A stretch of 8,833 nt of DNA from an uncultured Collinsella sp. (GTDB taxonomy: Bacteria > Actinomycetota > Coriobacteriia > Coriobacteriales > Coriobacteriaceae), in assembly GCA_958446785.1 (NCBI GenBank), contig CAUCXP010000046.1, positions 1 to 8,833 of the forward strand, given 5' to 3'. The notes below the pieces were generated by a model. The model was not told where the DNA came from and made no database searches. It worked only from the letters and a program-made list of their open reading frames with translations. The position numbers and the translations under genes are program-made. Shown piece after piece: positions 1 to 6,315 of this stretch. Numbering within the stretch: the stretch's first letter is position 1; each line of letters opens with the position of its first letter.

Positions 1-1113
1 CGAGTTGGTGCCCTCAAAGGCAAACTGCAGGATCTTCATGCCGGGGAAGCCCGAGTTGTCGCGCATGTCGATGACGCCGGGGGTGAGGAAGCCCAGGTCC
101 TCGGCGATGATGGGCAGCGTGCCGAGCTTTTCCTCGAGCGTCTTGAAGAACTTGAGGCCGGGACCCTGCGTCCACGAACCGTAGGACGAATCAGGCGAGG
201 AGAACGGCACCTCCCAATAGGCCTCGAAGCCGCGGAAGTGATCCAGGCGGATGACGTCGTACATGTCGAGGGCGGCGCGAATGCGGCCCTCCCACCAGGA
301 GAAGCCGTCGGATTCCATGGCGTCCCAGTCGTAGATGGGGTTGCCCCAGTACTGGCCGGTGGCCGAGAACTGGTCGGGCGGCGTGCCGGCGACGCTCACC
401 GGATTGCCGGCGGCGTCGATCTTAAAGAGCTCAGGTGTCGCCCACATCTCGACGGAGTCACGCGAGACATAGATGGGCAGGTCGCCGATGATGAGAATGT
501 CGCGCTCGTTGGCATAGGCCTTGAGGCGGCTCCACTGGCGATCGAAGAAGTACTGCGTCATCTGGTGGTAGAGCATACGCGCCGGATGGTCGGCGCAGAC
601 CTTGGCGGAAGCCTCGCCGCGGGTGCGGAGCTCCGCGGGCCACTCCCAAAACGCCTTGAGACCGCACTCCTCTTTGACGGTCATGAACTCACAGTAGGGG
701 ATGAGCCAGTCCTCGTTGGCCTGGATAAAGTCATCGAAATCGGTCGGCTTGTCGGCAGCAAAGCGCTCAGCGGCTCGGTCGAGAATCTGACGGCGGCCGC
801 CAAAGATAGCACCGTAGTCGACATTGCTGGGGTCGGATCCCAGATACACGCCATCGATATCGCGCTGCTCCAGATAGCCTGCCTCGATAAGCTCGGCAAA
901 GTCGATAAAGTTGGGGTTGCCTGCGCGGGCCGAGAACGACTGATAGGGCGAATCGCCATAGCTGGTCGTCGTAAGGGGCAGAATCTGCCAGTAATGTTGT
1001 TTGCACGAGGCGAGAAAATCGACGAAGTCGTAGGCATTCCAGCCAAAGCCGCCGATTCCGTATGGTCCGGGCAGAGATGAGACGGGCATGAGGACGCCGC
1101 TTGCACGCTCCAT
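1..1113 (-). CDS. malQ: 4-alpha-glucanotransferase (amylomaltase), N-terminal part, cut by the window edge
   Basis: Cytoplasmic GH77 enzyme that transfers alpha-1,4-glucan segments between maltooligosaccharides, feeding glycogen and maltodextrin use. The first 371 codons are present; the C-terminus lies beyond position 1. The protein begins MERASGVLMPVSSLPGPYG, a classic MalQ opening, followed by YWQILPL and SYGDSPYQSFSARAGNP, which are conserved in amylomaltases. The RLDHFRGFEAYW motif carries the expected nucleophile at Asp291, and IAEDLG carries the expected acid/base at Glu338. These match the known family positions (Asp293 and Glu340 in the Thermus enzyme). The third catalytic Asp is off the window. 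The start is ATG at 1113; an in-frame GTG at 1125 is possible because an AAGAAGG stretch sits just before it, while the spacing to the ATG is long (about 15). The gene lies downstream of galE but beyond its terminator, so it is probably transcribed on its own. Family assignment is very secure; the exact start is less so. Confidence 0.96.
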   Translation of the reverse strand, partial: MERASGVLMPVSSLPGPYGIGGFGWNAYDFVDFLASCKQHYWQILPLTTTSYGDSPYQSFSARAGNPNFIDFAELIEAGYLEQRDIDGVYLGSDPSNVDYGAIFGGRRQILDRAAERFAADKPTDFDDFIQANEDWLIPYCEFMTVKEECGLKAFWEWPAELRTRGEASAKVCADHPARMLYHQMTQYFFDRQWSRLKAYANERDILIIGDLPIYVSRDSVEMWATPELFKIDAAGNPVSVAGTPPDQFSATGQYWGNPIYDWDAMESDGFSWWEGRIRAALDMYDVIRLDHFRGFEAYWEVPFSSPDSSYGSWTQGPGLKFFKTLEEKLGTLPIIAEDLGFLTPGVIDMRDNSGFPGMKILQFAFEGTNS

Positions 1114-1198
1114 GAATGCGCTCACCAACCTTCTTGTTGTGGGGTCGGCCTGCCGATGGGTGTGCAGTCCGCCTCCGATGTTCTGATTCGATATGCCT

Positions 1199-1228
1199 AT
1201 TGTAAAACATGTTGTTTAAACATGTACA
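1199..1228 (-). promoter_or_regulatory. Candidate malQ promoter overlapping an ACATGT inverted repeat
   Basis: On the minus strand a -10-like TACAAT (1204-1199) lies 18 bp after a weak -35-like TGTACA (1228-1223). The spacer and -35 contain ACATGT at 1220-1225 and 1207-1212, separated by 7 bp. Because each half is itself palindromic, this reads both as AAACATGT direct repeats and as an inverted repeat. A 10-bp palindrome TGTTTAAACA (1213-1222) sits in the middle. A symmetric site between -35 and -10 is the usual position of a repressor operator. The malQ leader would be about 80 nt. The binding protein is unknown, and the promoter call rests on pattern only. Confidence 0.42.
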
Positions 1229-1278
1229 GGCAAGAAAAAATAAGTTGGTCGATTTTCGGCGAATGGCTACATGCCATG

Positions 1279-1314
1279 AAAAAAAGCCCCGACCTCACAA
1301 CGTGAGATCGGGGC
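1279..1314 (-). terminator. Rho-independent terminator of galE
   Basis: The stem runs 1286-1314. GCCCCGA and CTCAC pair with GTGAG and TCGGGGC around a 3-nt AAC loop, with one internal C/A mismatch. On the minus strand it is followed by seven T (1285-1279). It starts about 21 nt after the galE stop codon. It separates galE from malQ transcriptionally. Confidence 0.92.
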
Positions 1315-1335
1315 AAGAGCGGTATGTAGGTTTTG

Positions 1336-2397
1336 CTACTCGGCGTCGGCGAAGCCGTTGGGGTTGTGGCTCTGCCAGTTCCAGCTATCGCGGCACATGT
1401 CCGCGATGTCGTACTGGGCCTTCCAGCCCATCATGCGCTCGGCCTTGGAGGCATCGCACCAGTTGGCAGCGATGTCGCCGGCGCGGCGCTCGCGGATCAC
1501 GTAGGGCAGCTCCTTGCCACAAGCCTTGGAGAAGGCGGCGATGACCTCGAGTACCGAGGTGCCGGTGCCGGTGCCCAAGTTAAAGATCTCGACGCCGGTC
1601 TTGCCGTTCATCCAGTTAAGGGCGGCAACGTGACCAGAGGCCAGATCGCACACGTGGATGTAGTCGCGCACGCCGGTGCCATCGGGGGTGGGGTAGTCGT
1701 TGCCAAAGACCTGAACGGCCTCGAGCTTGCCCACGGCGACCTGGGCGACATAGGGCACCAGGTTGTTGGGGATGCCCTTGGGGTCCTCGCCGATCAGGCC
1801 CGACGGATGAGCACCGATGGGGTTGAAGTAACGGAGCAGCACGACGTCCCACTCGGGGTCGGCGGTGTGGACGTCCATAAGGATCTGCTCGATCATCCAC
1901 TTGGTCCAACCATAGGGGTTGGTCGCGGGCTTCTTAGGATCCTCCTCGGTGACGGGCGGGTTGTCCGGGTCGCCGTAGACGGTCGAGGAGCTCGAGAAGA
2001 TGATGGACTTGCAGCCATGGTTGCGCATGACGTCGATGAGCACCAGGGTGTTCTCGATGTTGTTGTGGTAGTACTCGACGGGCTTGCTCACCGACTCGCC
2101 GACGGCCTTAAAGCCGGCAAAGTGGATGACGCGGTCGATCTGATGGGTATCGAAGATCTTGTTCATCGCATCGCGGTCGAGCACGTTGGCCTCGTAGAAG
2201 GTGAGGTTCTTGGCGGCCTCGTCGCCCACGATGGTCTTGACGCGGTCGACGGCGACGGCGCTGGAGTTGGAGAGATCATCGACGATGACGACCTGGTAGC
2301 CACCCTCGAGCAGCTGAACGACGGTGTGCGAGCCGATAAAGCCGGCGCCACCGGTAACGAGGACACAGGTGTCTTTGGGGTCGAGTGCTTTGGACAT
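1336..2397 (-). CDS. galE: UDP-glucose 4-epimerase
   Basis: Interconverts UDP-galactose and UDP-glucose with tightly bound NAD in the cytoplasm (Leloir pathway; also supplies UDP-galactose for cell-surface glycans). The 353 residues form an extended short-chain dehydrogenase. The Rossmann motif GGAGFIGSH is at 16-24, the SSSSTVYG strand at 135-142 carries the catalytic Ser/Thr region, and YGWTK gives Tyr162 and Lys166 of the YxxxK catalytic pair. RYFNPIGAHPSG and the GTGVRDYIHV region are typical of bacterial GalE. The length is slightly above the usual 338 because of a short N-terminal extension. The start is ATG at 2397, with AGGAG (2407-2403) five bases upstream. No other gal genes are adjacent, so this is a standalone gene divergent from the hydrolase at 2664 and closed by its own terminator. 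Confidence 0.96.
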   Translation of the reverse strand: MSKALDPKDTCVLVTGGAGFIGSHTVVQLLEGGYQVVIVDDLSNSSAVAVDRVKTIVGDEAAKNLTFYEANVLDRDAMNKIFDTHQIDRVIHFAGFKAVGESVSKPVEYYHNNIENTLVLIDVMRNHGCKSIIFSSSSTVYGDPDNPPVTEEDPKKPATNPYGWTKWMIEQILMDVHTADPEWDVVLLRYFNPIGAHPSGLIGEDPKGIPNNLVPYVAQVAVGKLEAVQVFGNDYPTPDGTGVRDYIHVCDLASGHVAALNWMNGKTGVEIFNLGTGTGTSVLEVIAAFSKACGKELPYVIRERRAGDIAANWCDASKAERMMGWKAQYDIADMCRDSWNWQSHNPNGFADAE

Positions 2398-2434
2398 GTA
2401 GTCTCCTATCGAATCAGGAACACTTCTTCAGGGG

Positions 2435-2440
2435 AGTATA
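2435..2440 (-). promoter_or_regulatory. Candidate -10 box of galE
   Basis: TATACT on the minus strand, a 5/6 match to the consensus, lies about 37 bases before the galE start, giving a leader of roughly 30 nt. No good -35 hexamer is visible at 16-18 bp spacing, so the call rests mainly on the -10. Confidence 0.4.
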
Positions 2441-2590
2441 GCGCAGGCAGGGACGCCCAAATCGTGCGCTGTAGGAAAAGCAGAGGATTGTGCTAACGTA
2501 CTCATAGAAGAGCTTGCGTACGCATAACCTGATCTTTGGCATTTGCTTACGAGCCGCCGACCTTGCAGTTTCCTGCCGTTCGTGGAAATC
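2441..2590. other. Divergent galE/hydrolase intergenic region, left part
   Basis: No convincing gene lies in this part of the 266-base divergent gap (2398-2663). Overlapping open frames here have no ribosome binding site and no recognisable protein. The only structured element is a 10-bp palindrome, TGCGTACGCA (2515-2524), which could be a regulator site but may be chance. Confidence 0.5.
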
Positions 2591-2591
2591 G

Positions 2592-2643
2592 TTGGGACGC
2601 GCCATATGTACGCTAATATGTATGAGTTGAGCGACATATAAAT
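2592..2643 (+). promoter_or_regulatory. AT-rich promoter region of the hydrolase gene
   Basis: The base composition changes abruptly from GC-rich to AT-rich just before the gene. Two promoter readings are possible. One is TTGGGA (2592-2597), 16 bp, TAATAT (2614-2619). The other is a better -10, TATAAA (2637-2642), without a good -35. Repeated CATATGTA-like words surround them: 2603-2610, 2616-2622 (ATATGTA, same orientation) and an inverted 8-bp copy at 2659-2666 that includes the start codon. The region is very probably promoter and control DNA; which -10 is used cannot be decided by eye. Confidence 0.5.
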
Positions 2644-2663
2644 AAACATGTAACGGAGTACAT

Positions 2664-3869
2664 ATGTCACCAAACAGCGATTCCATCCTTTCCCAGGAGC
2701 TCTCGCGCCGCACTGTCCTCAAGGCCCTGTTCGGCGCCGCTTCTGCGGCAGTTCTTTTTGGCCTGCCCGCTCGCGCCCATGCGGCGGAGGCTTCCAAAGA
2801 AACCACCGATAAACTGAATGCTGCCCAGGCCCAGCTCGACGAGGTTCAGGCCCAGCTCGACAGCATCGCAAATGAGTATGCGGCGCTGGCCAACAAGAAT
2901 GCCCAGACCCTCAACGACATCGAGAATGTCCAGGGCAAGATTGACGACACGCAGGCCCAGATCGATGAAAAGAAGGCCGAGCTCAAGAAGAAGCGCAACG
3001 ACCTTTCCGATCGCGTGGCCGCCAGCTACAAGTCCGGCGGCACGAACATCCTGTCTTTGCTGCTGGCCTCTGGCTCGTTTGAGGAGCTCGTCGCTAATGC
3101 GCACTATGTTGAGAAGATCAACAAGAGCGACCGCGACGCCATCGAGGAAATTCAGACCATCCAGGAAGAGCTCGATGCGCAAAAGACCGAGCTTGAGTCG
3201 CAGAAAGCTGACTTAGAGAAGCTCAAAGACCAGCAGACTGCTCAGATGCAGGACATGCAGGCCAAGCAGCAAGAAGTCCAGACCGTGCTGAACGGTCTTT
3301 CCGACGACGTCAAGGAGCTCATGGCTCAGCGCGATTCCGAGATCCTCGCTGCCGCCCAGGCTGAGGAGGCTGCCAGGAAGGCCGCCGCTGCCGCCGCCGC
3401 CGCGAACAAGAACAATTCCTACTCGGGTGGTTCAAGCTCGGGTGGCGGATCGTATGCGCCCGGAACCCCGCAACAGAATGCCGGCTCGGGCAAACAGCAG
3501 GCCGTCGTCAACGCGTGTTACTCCACGCCTTCGCCGGGTCAGAACTGGTGCGCGGCGTGGGTTACCAATGTCTTCCGTAACGCCGGCGTTGGCTACTTTG
3601 GCGGCAACGCGTGCGATATGTTTAACGCATGGTGCTATAGCTCCGACCGCTCGGCGCTGCAGGTGGGCATGATCGTGGCCGATTCCTCGCACAGCGGCAC
3701 GGGTGCTCCGGGCCTTATCTACGGTCATGTGGGTATCTACGTTGGCGGCGGTATCGTTATGAGCAACGAGGGTGCCATTACGTCTAAGTCGCTTGATTCG
3801 TTTATTAGCTTTTATGGTACTGGCTCTGGCGTGCGTTGGGGCTGGCTTGGCGGTATTGCGCTGTCGTAG
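2664..3869 (+). CDS. Exported coiled-coil peptidoglycan hydrolase (PcsB-like, C-terminal CHAP or NlpC/P60-type domain)
   Basis: Predicted extracellular cysteine peptidase/amidase acting on peptidoglycan, as in PcsB/CwlO-type proteins that cut the wall during growth or division. Start ATG at 2664, with GGAG (2655-2658) five bases upstream. Of 401 residues, 1-40 are a signal peptide with SRRTVLK at 14-20, close to the twin-arginine consensus, then a hydrophobic stretch and AHA-A at 38-41 as a likely cleavage site. Residues 43-243 are a long Gln/Glu/Lys-rich coiled coil, interrupted around 121-150 by the YKSGG...LLLASGSFEELV element characteristic of PcsB-like coiled coils. Ala-rich and Gly/Ser-rich linkers (236-275) follow. 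The C-terminal domain (about 278-401) has the likely nucleophile Cys296 in NWCAAWV, His355 in YGHVGIYVG and a polar residue near Asn368. Whether it belongs to CHAP or NlpC/P60 is uncertain by eye; both are papain-like. Neighbours do not form an operon with it. Confidence 0.88.
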   Translation: MSPNSDSILSQELSRRTVLKALFGAASAAVLFGLPARAHAAEASKETTDKLNAAQAQLDEVQAQLDSIANEYAALANKNAQTLNDIENVQGKIDDTQAQIDEKKAELKKKRNDLSDRVAASYKSGGTNILSLLLASGSFEELVANAHYVEKINKSDRDAIEEIQTIQEELDAQKTELESQKADLEKLKDQQTAQMQDMQAKQQEVQTVLNGLSDDVKELMAQRDSEILAAAQAEEAARKAAAAAAAANKNNSYSGGSSSGGGSYAPGTPQQNAGSGKQQAVVNACYSTPSPGQNWCAAWVTNVFRNAGVGYFGGNACDMFNAWCYSSDRSALQVGMIVADSSHSGTGAPGLIYGHVGIYVGGGIVMSNEGAITSKSLDSFISFYGTGSGVRWGWLGGIALS

Positions 3870-3881
3870 CTGCGGCTTGGT

Positions 3882-4006
3882 CCGGGACAGTCCGAGAGGC
3901 ATAAGGTTGCCTGCTCGGGCAGTCCTGCTCGCACGGAGAGCACATTAAGTGCTCTCCGGCTCGTGCGGAACTCGCGATCAACCTTATGCCTCTCGGACTG
4001 TCCCGG
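3882..4006. repeat. Long inverted repeat: perfect 28-bp arms enclosing a structured 69-nt interior
   Basis: Arms 3882-3909 and 3979-4006 are exactly complementary over 28 bp. The left arm begins CCGGGACAG and ends AAGGTTG. Inside are two further hairpins. A (3911-3922) is CTGC-TCGG-GCAG. B (3930-3967) has an inner 10-bp stem, CGGAGAGCAC (3934-3943) with GTGCTCTCCG (3949-3958) around ATTAA, plus an outer CGCA/TGCG pairing with a 5-nt bulge. Together they make a branched, RNA-like fold of 125 nt. It lies between the hydrolase stop codon and the classical terminator. No T-run follows the right arm, and none follows on the minus strand. Candidates are a MITE or REP-like element, a 3'-end stabiliser, or a small RNA. 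Origin and function are unknown. Confidence 0.85.
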
Positions 4007-4061
4007 CCCTCTCGGGTCTTGAGCGCGACACACCGGACTGGGTTATCTGAATAAATATGGC

Positions 4062-4088
4062 GAAGGCCCCTTTCGGGGCCTTCTTTTT
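4062..4088 (+). terminator. Intrinsic terminator between the convergent hydrolase and murB genes
   Basis: A perfect 9-bp stem, GAAGGCCCC (4062-4070) and GGGGCCTTC (4075-4083), with a TTTC loop, is followed by TTTTT (4084-4088). It fits plus-strand termination for the hydrolase, nearly 200 nt after its stop. The T-run extends into the murB stop codon (4089-4087). On the minus strand the same stem is followed by GCCATATTT, a poor U-tract, so it may act only weakly for murB. Confidence 0.92.
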
Positions 4089-5049
4089 ATAAAAATTCGC
4101 CTACTCGGTGGACTTCGGGTTCTAGGTCTACGTCGAACTGCTCTTTGACTTTGGCTTGGATGTCGCGGATGAGTTCGTCAACGTCGGCGGCGGTGGCGTG
4201 GTTGGCGTTGACGATGAAGCCGCAGTGCTTCTCGCTCACCTGCGCGCCGCCAACGACGTGTCCTCGCAGGCCGGCATCCATGATGAGCTTGCCGGCAAAG
4301 TAACCCTCGGGGCGCTTGAAGGTGGAACCGGCACTCGGCATGTCGAGCGGCTGCTTTTCCTCGCGGCGCTGGCGGTAGTCGTCCATGTCGGCCTTGATCA
4401 TCGCGGCGTTGCCCGGTGCGAGGTTGAAGGTGGCAGAAAGAACGATAAAGCCGTCGTCGGCGATGCGACTCTTGCGATAGCCCAGGTTGAGCTCATCGAC
4501 ATCGAACTCGATGATGTTGCCGCTGCCGCGGGTGCCGTCGTCGAGCATGCGGGCGGGCTTGTAGACGCGCACAGACTCCAGCACGTCTGCCATGCAGGCA
4601 CCGTAGGCGCCGGCGTTCATGTAGCAGGCGCCGCCGACCGATCCGGGGATGCCCGAGATGGGCTCCATGCCGGTGAGACCGGCCTCGGCTGCCGCCGCGG
4701 CGACATCGGAAAGCAAGGCGCCGGCCGCCGCCGTGACGTGCGTACCGTCGACCGTAATGTCGGAGAGGCCTTCGCCCAACGCCACGACGACGCCGCGGAT
4801 ACCCTTGTCGCCGACGAGCAGGTCGGAGCCGTTGCCCACGATGGTGAGCGGCAGGTCGCAGCGATAACAGGTGTCGAGCGTGGCGACGAGGCCCTGCTCG
4901 GTATCGGGCGTGACAAAGACGTCGGCCGGGCCGCCGATCTTAAACGTGGTGTGCTCGCGCATGGGCTCGCTCATCAGCACGTTGTCCTCGCCGGCAACGC
5001 CAGCAAGCGCGCACAGCAGGTCCTCGTTAAAAAAGTCGTTCTCGTGCAT
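4087..5049 (-). CDS. murB: UDP-N-acetylmuramate dehydrogenase (UDP-N-acetylenolpyruvoylglucosamine reductase)
   Basis: Cytoplasmic FAD enzyme that reduces UDP-GlcNAc-enolpyruvate with NADPH to UDP-MurNAc, the second committed step of peptidoglycan precursor synthesis. Numbered from ATG at 5049 the protein has 320 residues. HTTFKIGGPAD (33-43), GNGSDLLV (72-79) and GIPGSVGGACYMNAGAYG (133-150) form the FAD-binding part. YRKS gives Arg192, SAGSTFKRP gives the proton-donor Ser242, and LEPEV gives Glu312, so all expected catalytic residues are present. I chose ATG 5049 because it leaves about 32 residues before HTTFKIGG, normal for the family, and has a GGCGG stretch 8 bases upstream. A longer version from TTG at 5094 would add 15 weakly supported residues. 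A -10-like TATATT (5098-5093) overlaps that TTG, which argues against it. The gene stands alone, convergent with the hydrolase and divergent from the LacI gene. Confidence 0.95.
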   Translation of the reverse strand: MHENDFFNEDLLCALAGVAGEDNVLMSEPMREHTTFKIGGPADVFVTPDTEQGLVATLDTCYRCDLPLTIVGNGSDLLVGDKGIRGVVVALGEGLSDITVDGTHVTAAAGALLSDVAAAAAEAGLTGMEPISGIPGSVGGACYMNAGAYGACMADVLESVRVYKPARMLDDGTRGSGNIIEFDVDELNLGYRKSRIADDGFIVLSATFNLAPGNAAMIKADMDDYRQRREEKQPLDMPSAGSTFKRPEGYFAGKLIMDAGLRGHVVGGAQVSEKHCGFIVNANHATAADVDELIRDIQAKVKEQFDVDLEPEVHRVGEFL

Positions 5050-5144
5050 ACGAATATCCGCCTTTTGGTGGTCGTTGTCATCAATCGATTGCAATATACC
5101 CCACCCGGACGGATTTGGTGCGCTGGCGGCGATAAAACAGCCGT

Positions 5145-5179
5145 CTACCGGATTGGTAAAGTGTTTATCACCGAGGTAG
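5145..5179 (+). promoter_or_regulatory. Dyad-symmetric candidate operator upstream of the LacI-family gene
   Basis: Symmetry centred at 5162: CTACC (5145-5149) mirrors GGTAG (5175-5179), and TAAA-GTG-TTTA (5157-5167) forms the core. In all, 11 of 16 arm positions pair. It lies in the 183-base divergent gap with murB, 13 bp upstream of a -10 box of the regulator gene, where an autoregulatory site would be expected. It lacks the central CG common in LacI-family operators, so the assignment is tentative. Confidence 0.38.
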
Positions 5180-5191
5180 AGGGGCGGTCGC

Positions 5192-5197
5192 TATACT
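5192..5197 (+). promoter_or_regulatory. Candidate -10 box of the LacI-family gene
   Basis: TATACT (5/6 to consensus) lies 35 bases before the start codon. The region 16-18 bp upstream contains no good -35 (nearest is TCACCG-like), which would fit a promoter whose activity depends on a bound regulator. Confidence 0.4.
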
Positions 5198-5232
5198 TTC
5201 AAGAGATTGCGCGTAAACCTGGAAGGAGCGAG

Positions 5233-6261
5233 ATGGCCAACAAAGTCACCCTCAAGCAGATTGCCCAGGAGGTGGGGCTTTCCCCCTCGTCGGTCTCGCT
5301 TGTTCTCAATAATCGGCCCTGTCGCATCTCGGAAGAAAACCGCAAGCTCATCAAGGAGGTTGCGGCGCGCAACCACTATGTTCCTAATCAGATTGCGCGT
5401 AGTCTGGTCATGCGCGAGTCGCGCACGCTGGGCCTTATCGTCCCTAACATCGAGAGCCGCTTTTTTGCCTCGCTCGCCGGTAGCCTGGAAAAGCGCTGCC
5501 GCGAGGACGGCTATGCGCTCTTCATTACCAGCTCGGGTGGAAGTGCCGACGACGATCTGGAGCTGCTGCGCCAGCTGGTAACGCGCGGCGTTGATGGCGT
5601 CTTCCTGGTTGTGGGCGACGAGTTCTCCGACGACCGCGCCCTGCGCGAAGAAGTCAGCCATCTGCCTATCCCTGCCGTGATGGTCGACCGTGCCATTGAG
5701 GGGCTCGAGTGCGACAAGGTGATGTTCGACCACGAGATGGGTGGCTACATGGCCACTCGCTATCTGATCGAGCAGGGTCACCGTCGCATTGCCTGCTTGG
5801 TTAACGCGCGCCGTTCCAATACGGGGCGTAAGCGACTTGCCGGCTATGAGCGCGCGCTGCGCGAGGTTGGCCTGCCTATCGACGCACGTTTGGAGTTTGA
5901 GAGCGAGTACTACATTCCGAGTGCCTACGAGGCCTCGGAGGCGGTGCTCGCAACTGATGCCACCGCTGTGTTCGCAAGTTCAGATAACATCGCCCTCGGT
6001 CTGCTCAAGCGCTTGCACGAGATGGGGAAGAGCATCCCGGGCGATATCTCGGTGGTGAGCTATGACAACTCGGCGGCCGACGTTCTCTTTGAGCCGGCGC
6101 TGACCGCGATTGAGCAGGATCCTGGTGTCCTTGCGGAGCATGCTTTTGGCTGCATGTCCAAGCGTCTTGCCGGTAGGGGCGGCAGGCGTGCCGAAGAGGT
6201 CGTCCTGGAGCCGGCGCTTATCGTTAAGGGCAGCGTGCTCGAACTTACCGAATGTAGCTAA
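5233..6261 (+). CDS. LacI-family transcriptional regulator (sugar-responsive type)
   Basis: Cytoplasmic DNA-binding repressor or activator; the ligand is probably a sugar or sugar phosphate but cannot be named. Of 342 residues, 4-50 are the LacI helix-turn-helix (VTLKQIAQEVGLSPSSVSLVLNN), and 51-62 (PNQIARSLVM) are the hinge helix that inserts in the operator minor groove. From 65 on there is a periplasmic-binding-protein-like effector domain: TLGLIVPNIESRFFAS (65-80), VDR (151-153), GHRRIACL (182-189), FASSDNIALG (247-256), VVSYDNS (274-280) and LTAIEQD (290-296), all typical of RbsR/CcpA-like members. Length is normal. ATG 5233 is preceded by GGAAGGAG (5221-5228). The same frame stays open upstream across murB, but that is antisense readthrough, and no HTH-compatible earlier start exists. 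No metabolic gene is coupled to it: upstream is divergent murB, downstream a long hairpin. It is therefore an orphan regulator whose targets may lie elsewhere. Confidence 0.93.
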   Translation: MANKVTLKQIAQEVGLSPSSVSLVLNNRPCRISEENRKLIKEVAARNHYVPNQIARSLVMRESRTLGLIVPNIESRFFASLAGSLEKRCREDGYALFITSSGGSADDDLELLRQLVTRGVDGVFLVVGDEFSDDRALREEVSHLPIPAVMVDRAIEGLECDKVMFDHEMGGYMATRYLIEQGHRRIACLVNARRSNTGRKRLAGYERALREVGLPIDARLEFESEYYIPSAYEASEAVLATDATAVFASSDNIALGLLKRLHEMGKSIPGDISVVSYDNSAADVLFEPALTAIEQDPGVLAEHAFGCMSKRLAGRGGRRAEEVVLEPALIVKGSVLELTECS

Positions 6262-6315
6262 ACGTACTTGTTTGTTTGCATGGATTGCATGCGGAGTGTC
6301 CGCTATTTGCCGGCG

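Noticed and set aside
238..1080. Plus-strand open frame of 280 codons across malQ
   Set aside because: It mirrors malQ codons. MalQ motifs and catalytic residues are intact on the minus strand.
1333..2496. Plus-strand open frame of 387 codons across galE
   Set aside because: Antisense shadow of galE: Val/Asp/Gly-rich, no recognisable motif, and no proper initiation site.
2414..2806. Minus-strand open frames in the galE/hydrolase gap
   Set aside because: They run into the hydrolase coding region and show no start signal or familiar motif.
5050..5094. 15-residue N-terminal extension of MurB from a TTG codon
   Set aside because: The extension has no conserved content and lacks a ribosome binding site, and it overlaps a -10-like TATATT; the ATG at 5049 gives a normal family length.
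4156..5232. Open frame continuing upstream of the LacI gene, antisense to murB, giving an apparent 701-residue protein
   Set aside because: The upstream part is the high-GC mirror of murB codons and has no ribosome binding site. The LacI helix-turn-helix starts at 5233 with a strong Shine-Dalgarno, and all murB motifs are intact on the other strand.
6276..6303. TTGCATG direct repeats and a GCGGA-GTG-TCCGC hairpin just after the LacI gene
   Set aside because: The repeats are only 7 bp, and the stem is 5 bp with a 3-nt loop and no real T-run, too weak to call a terminator or operator.
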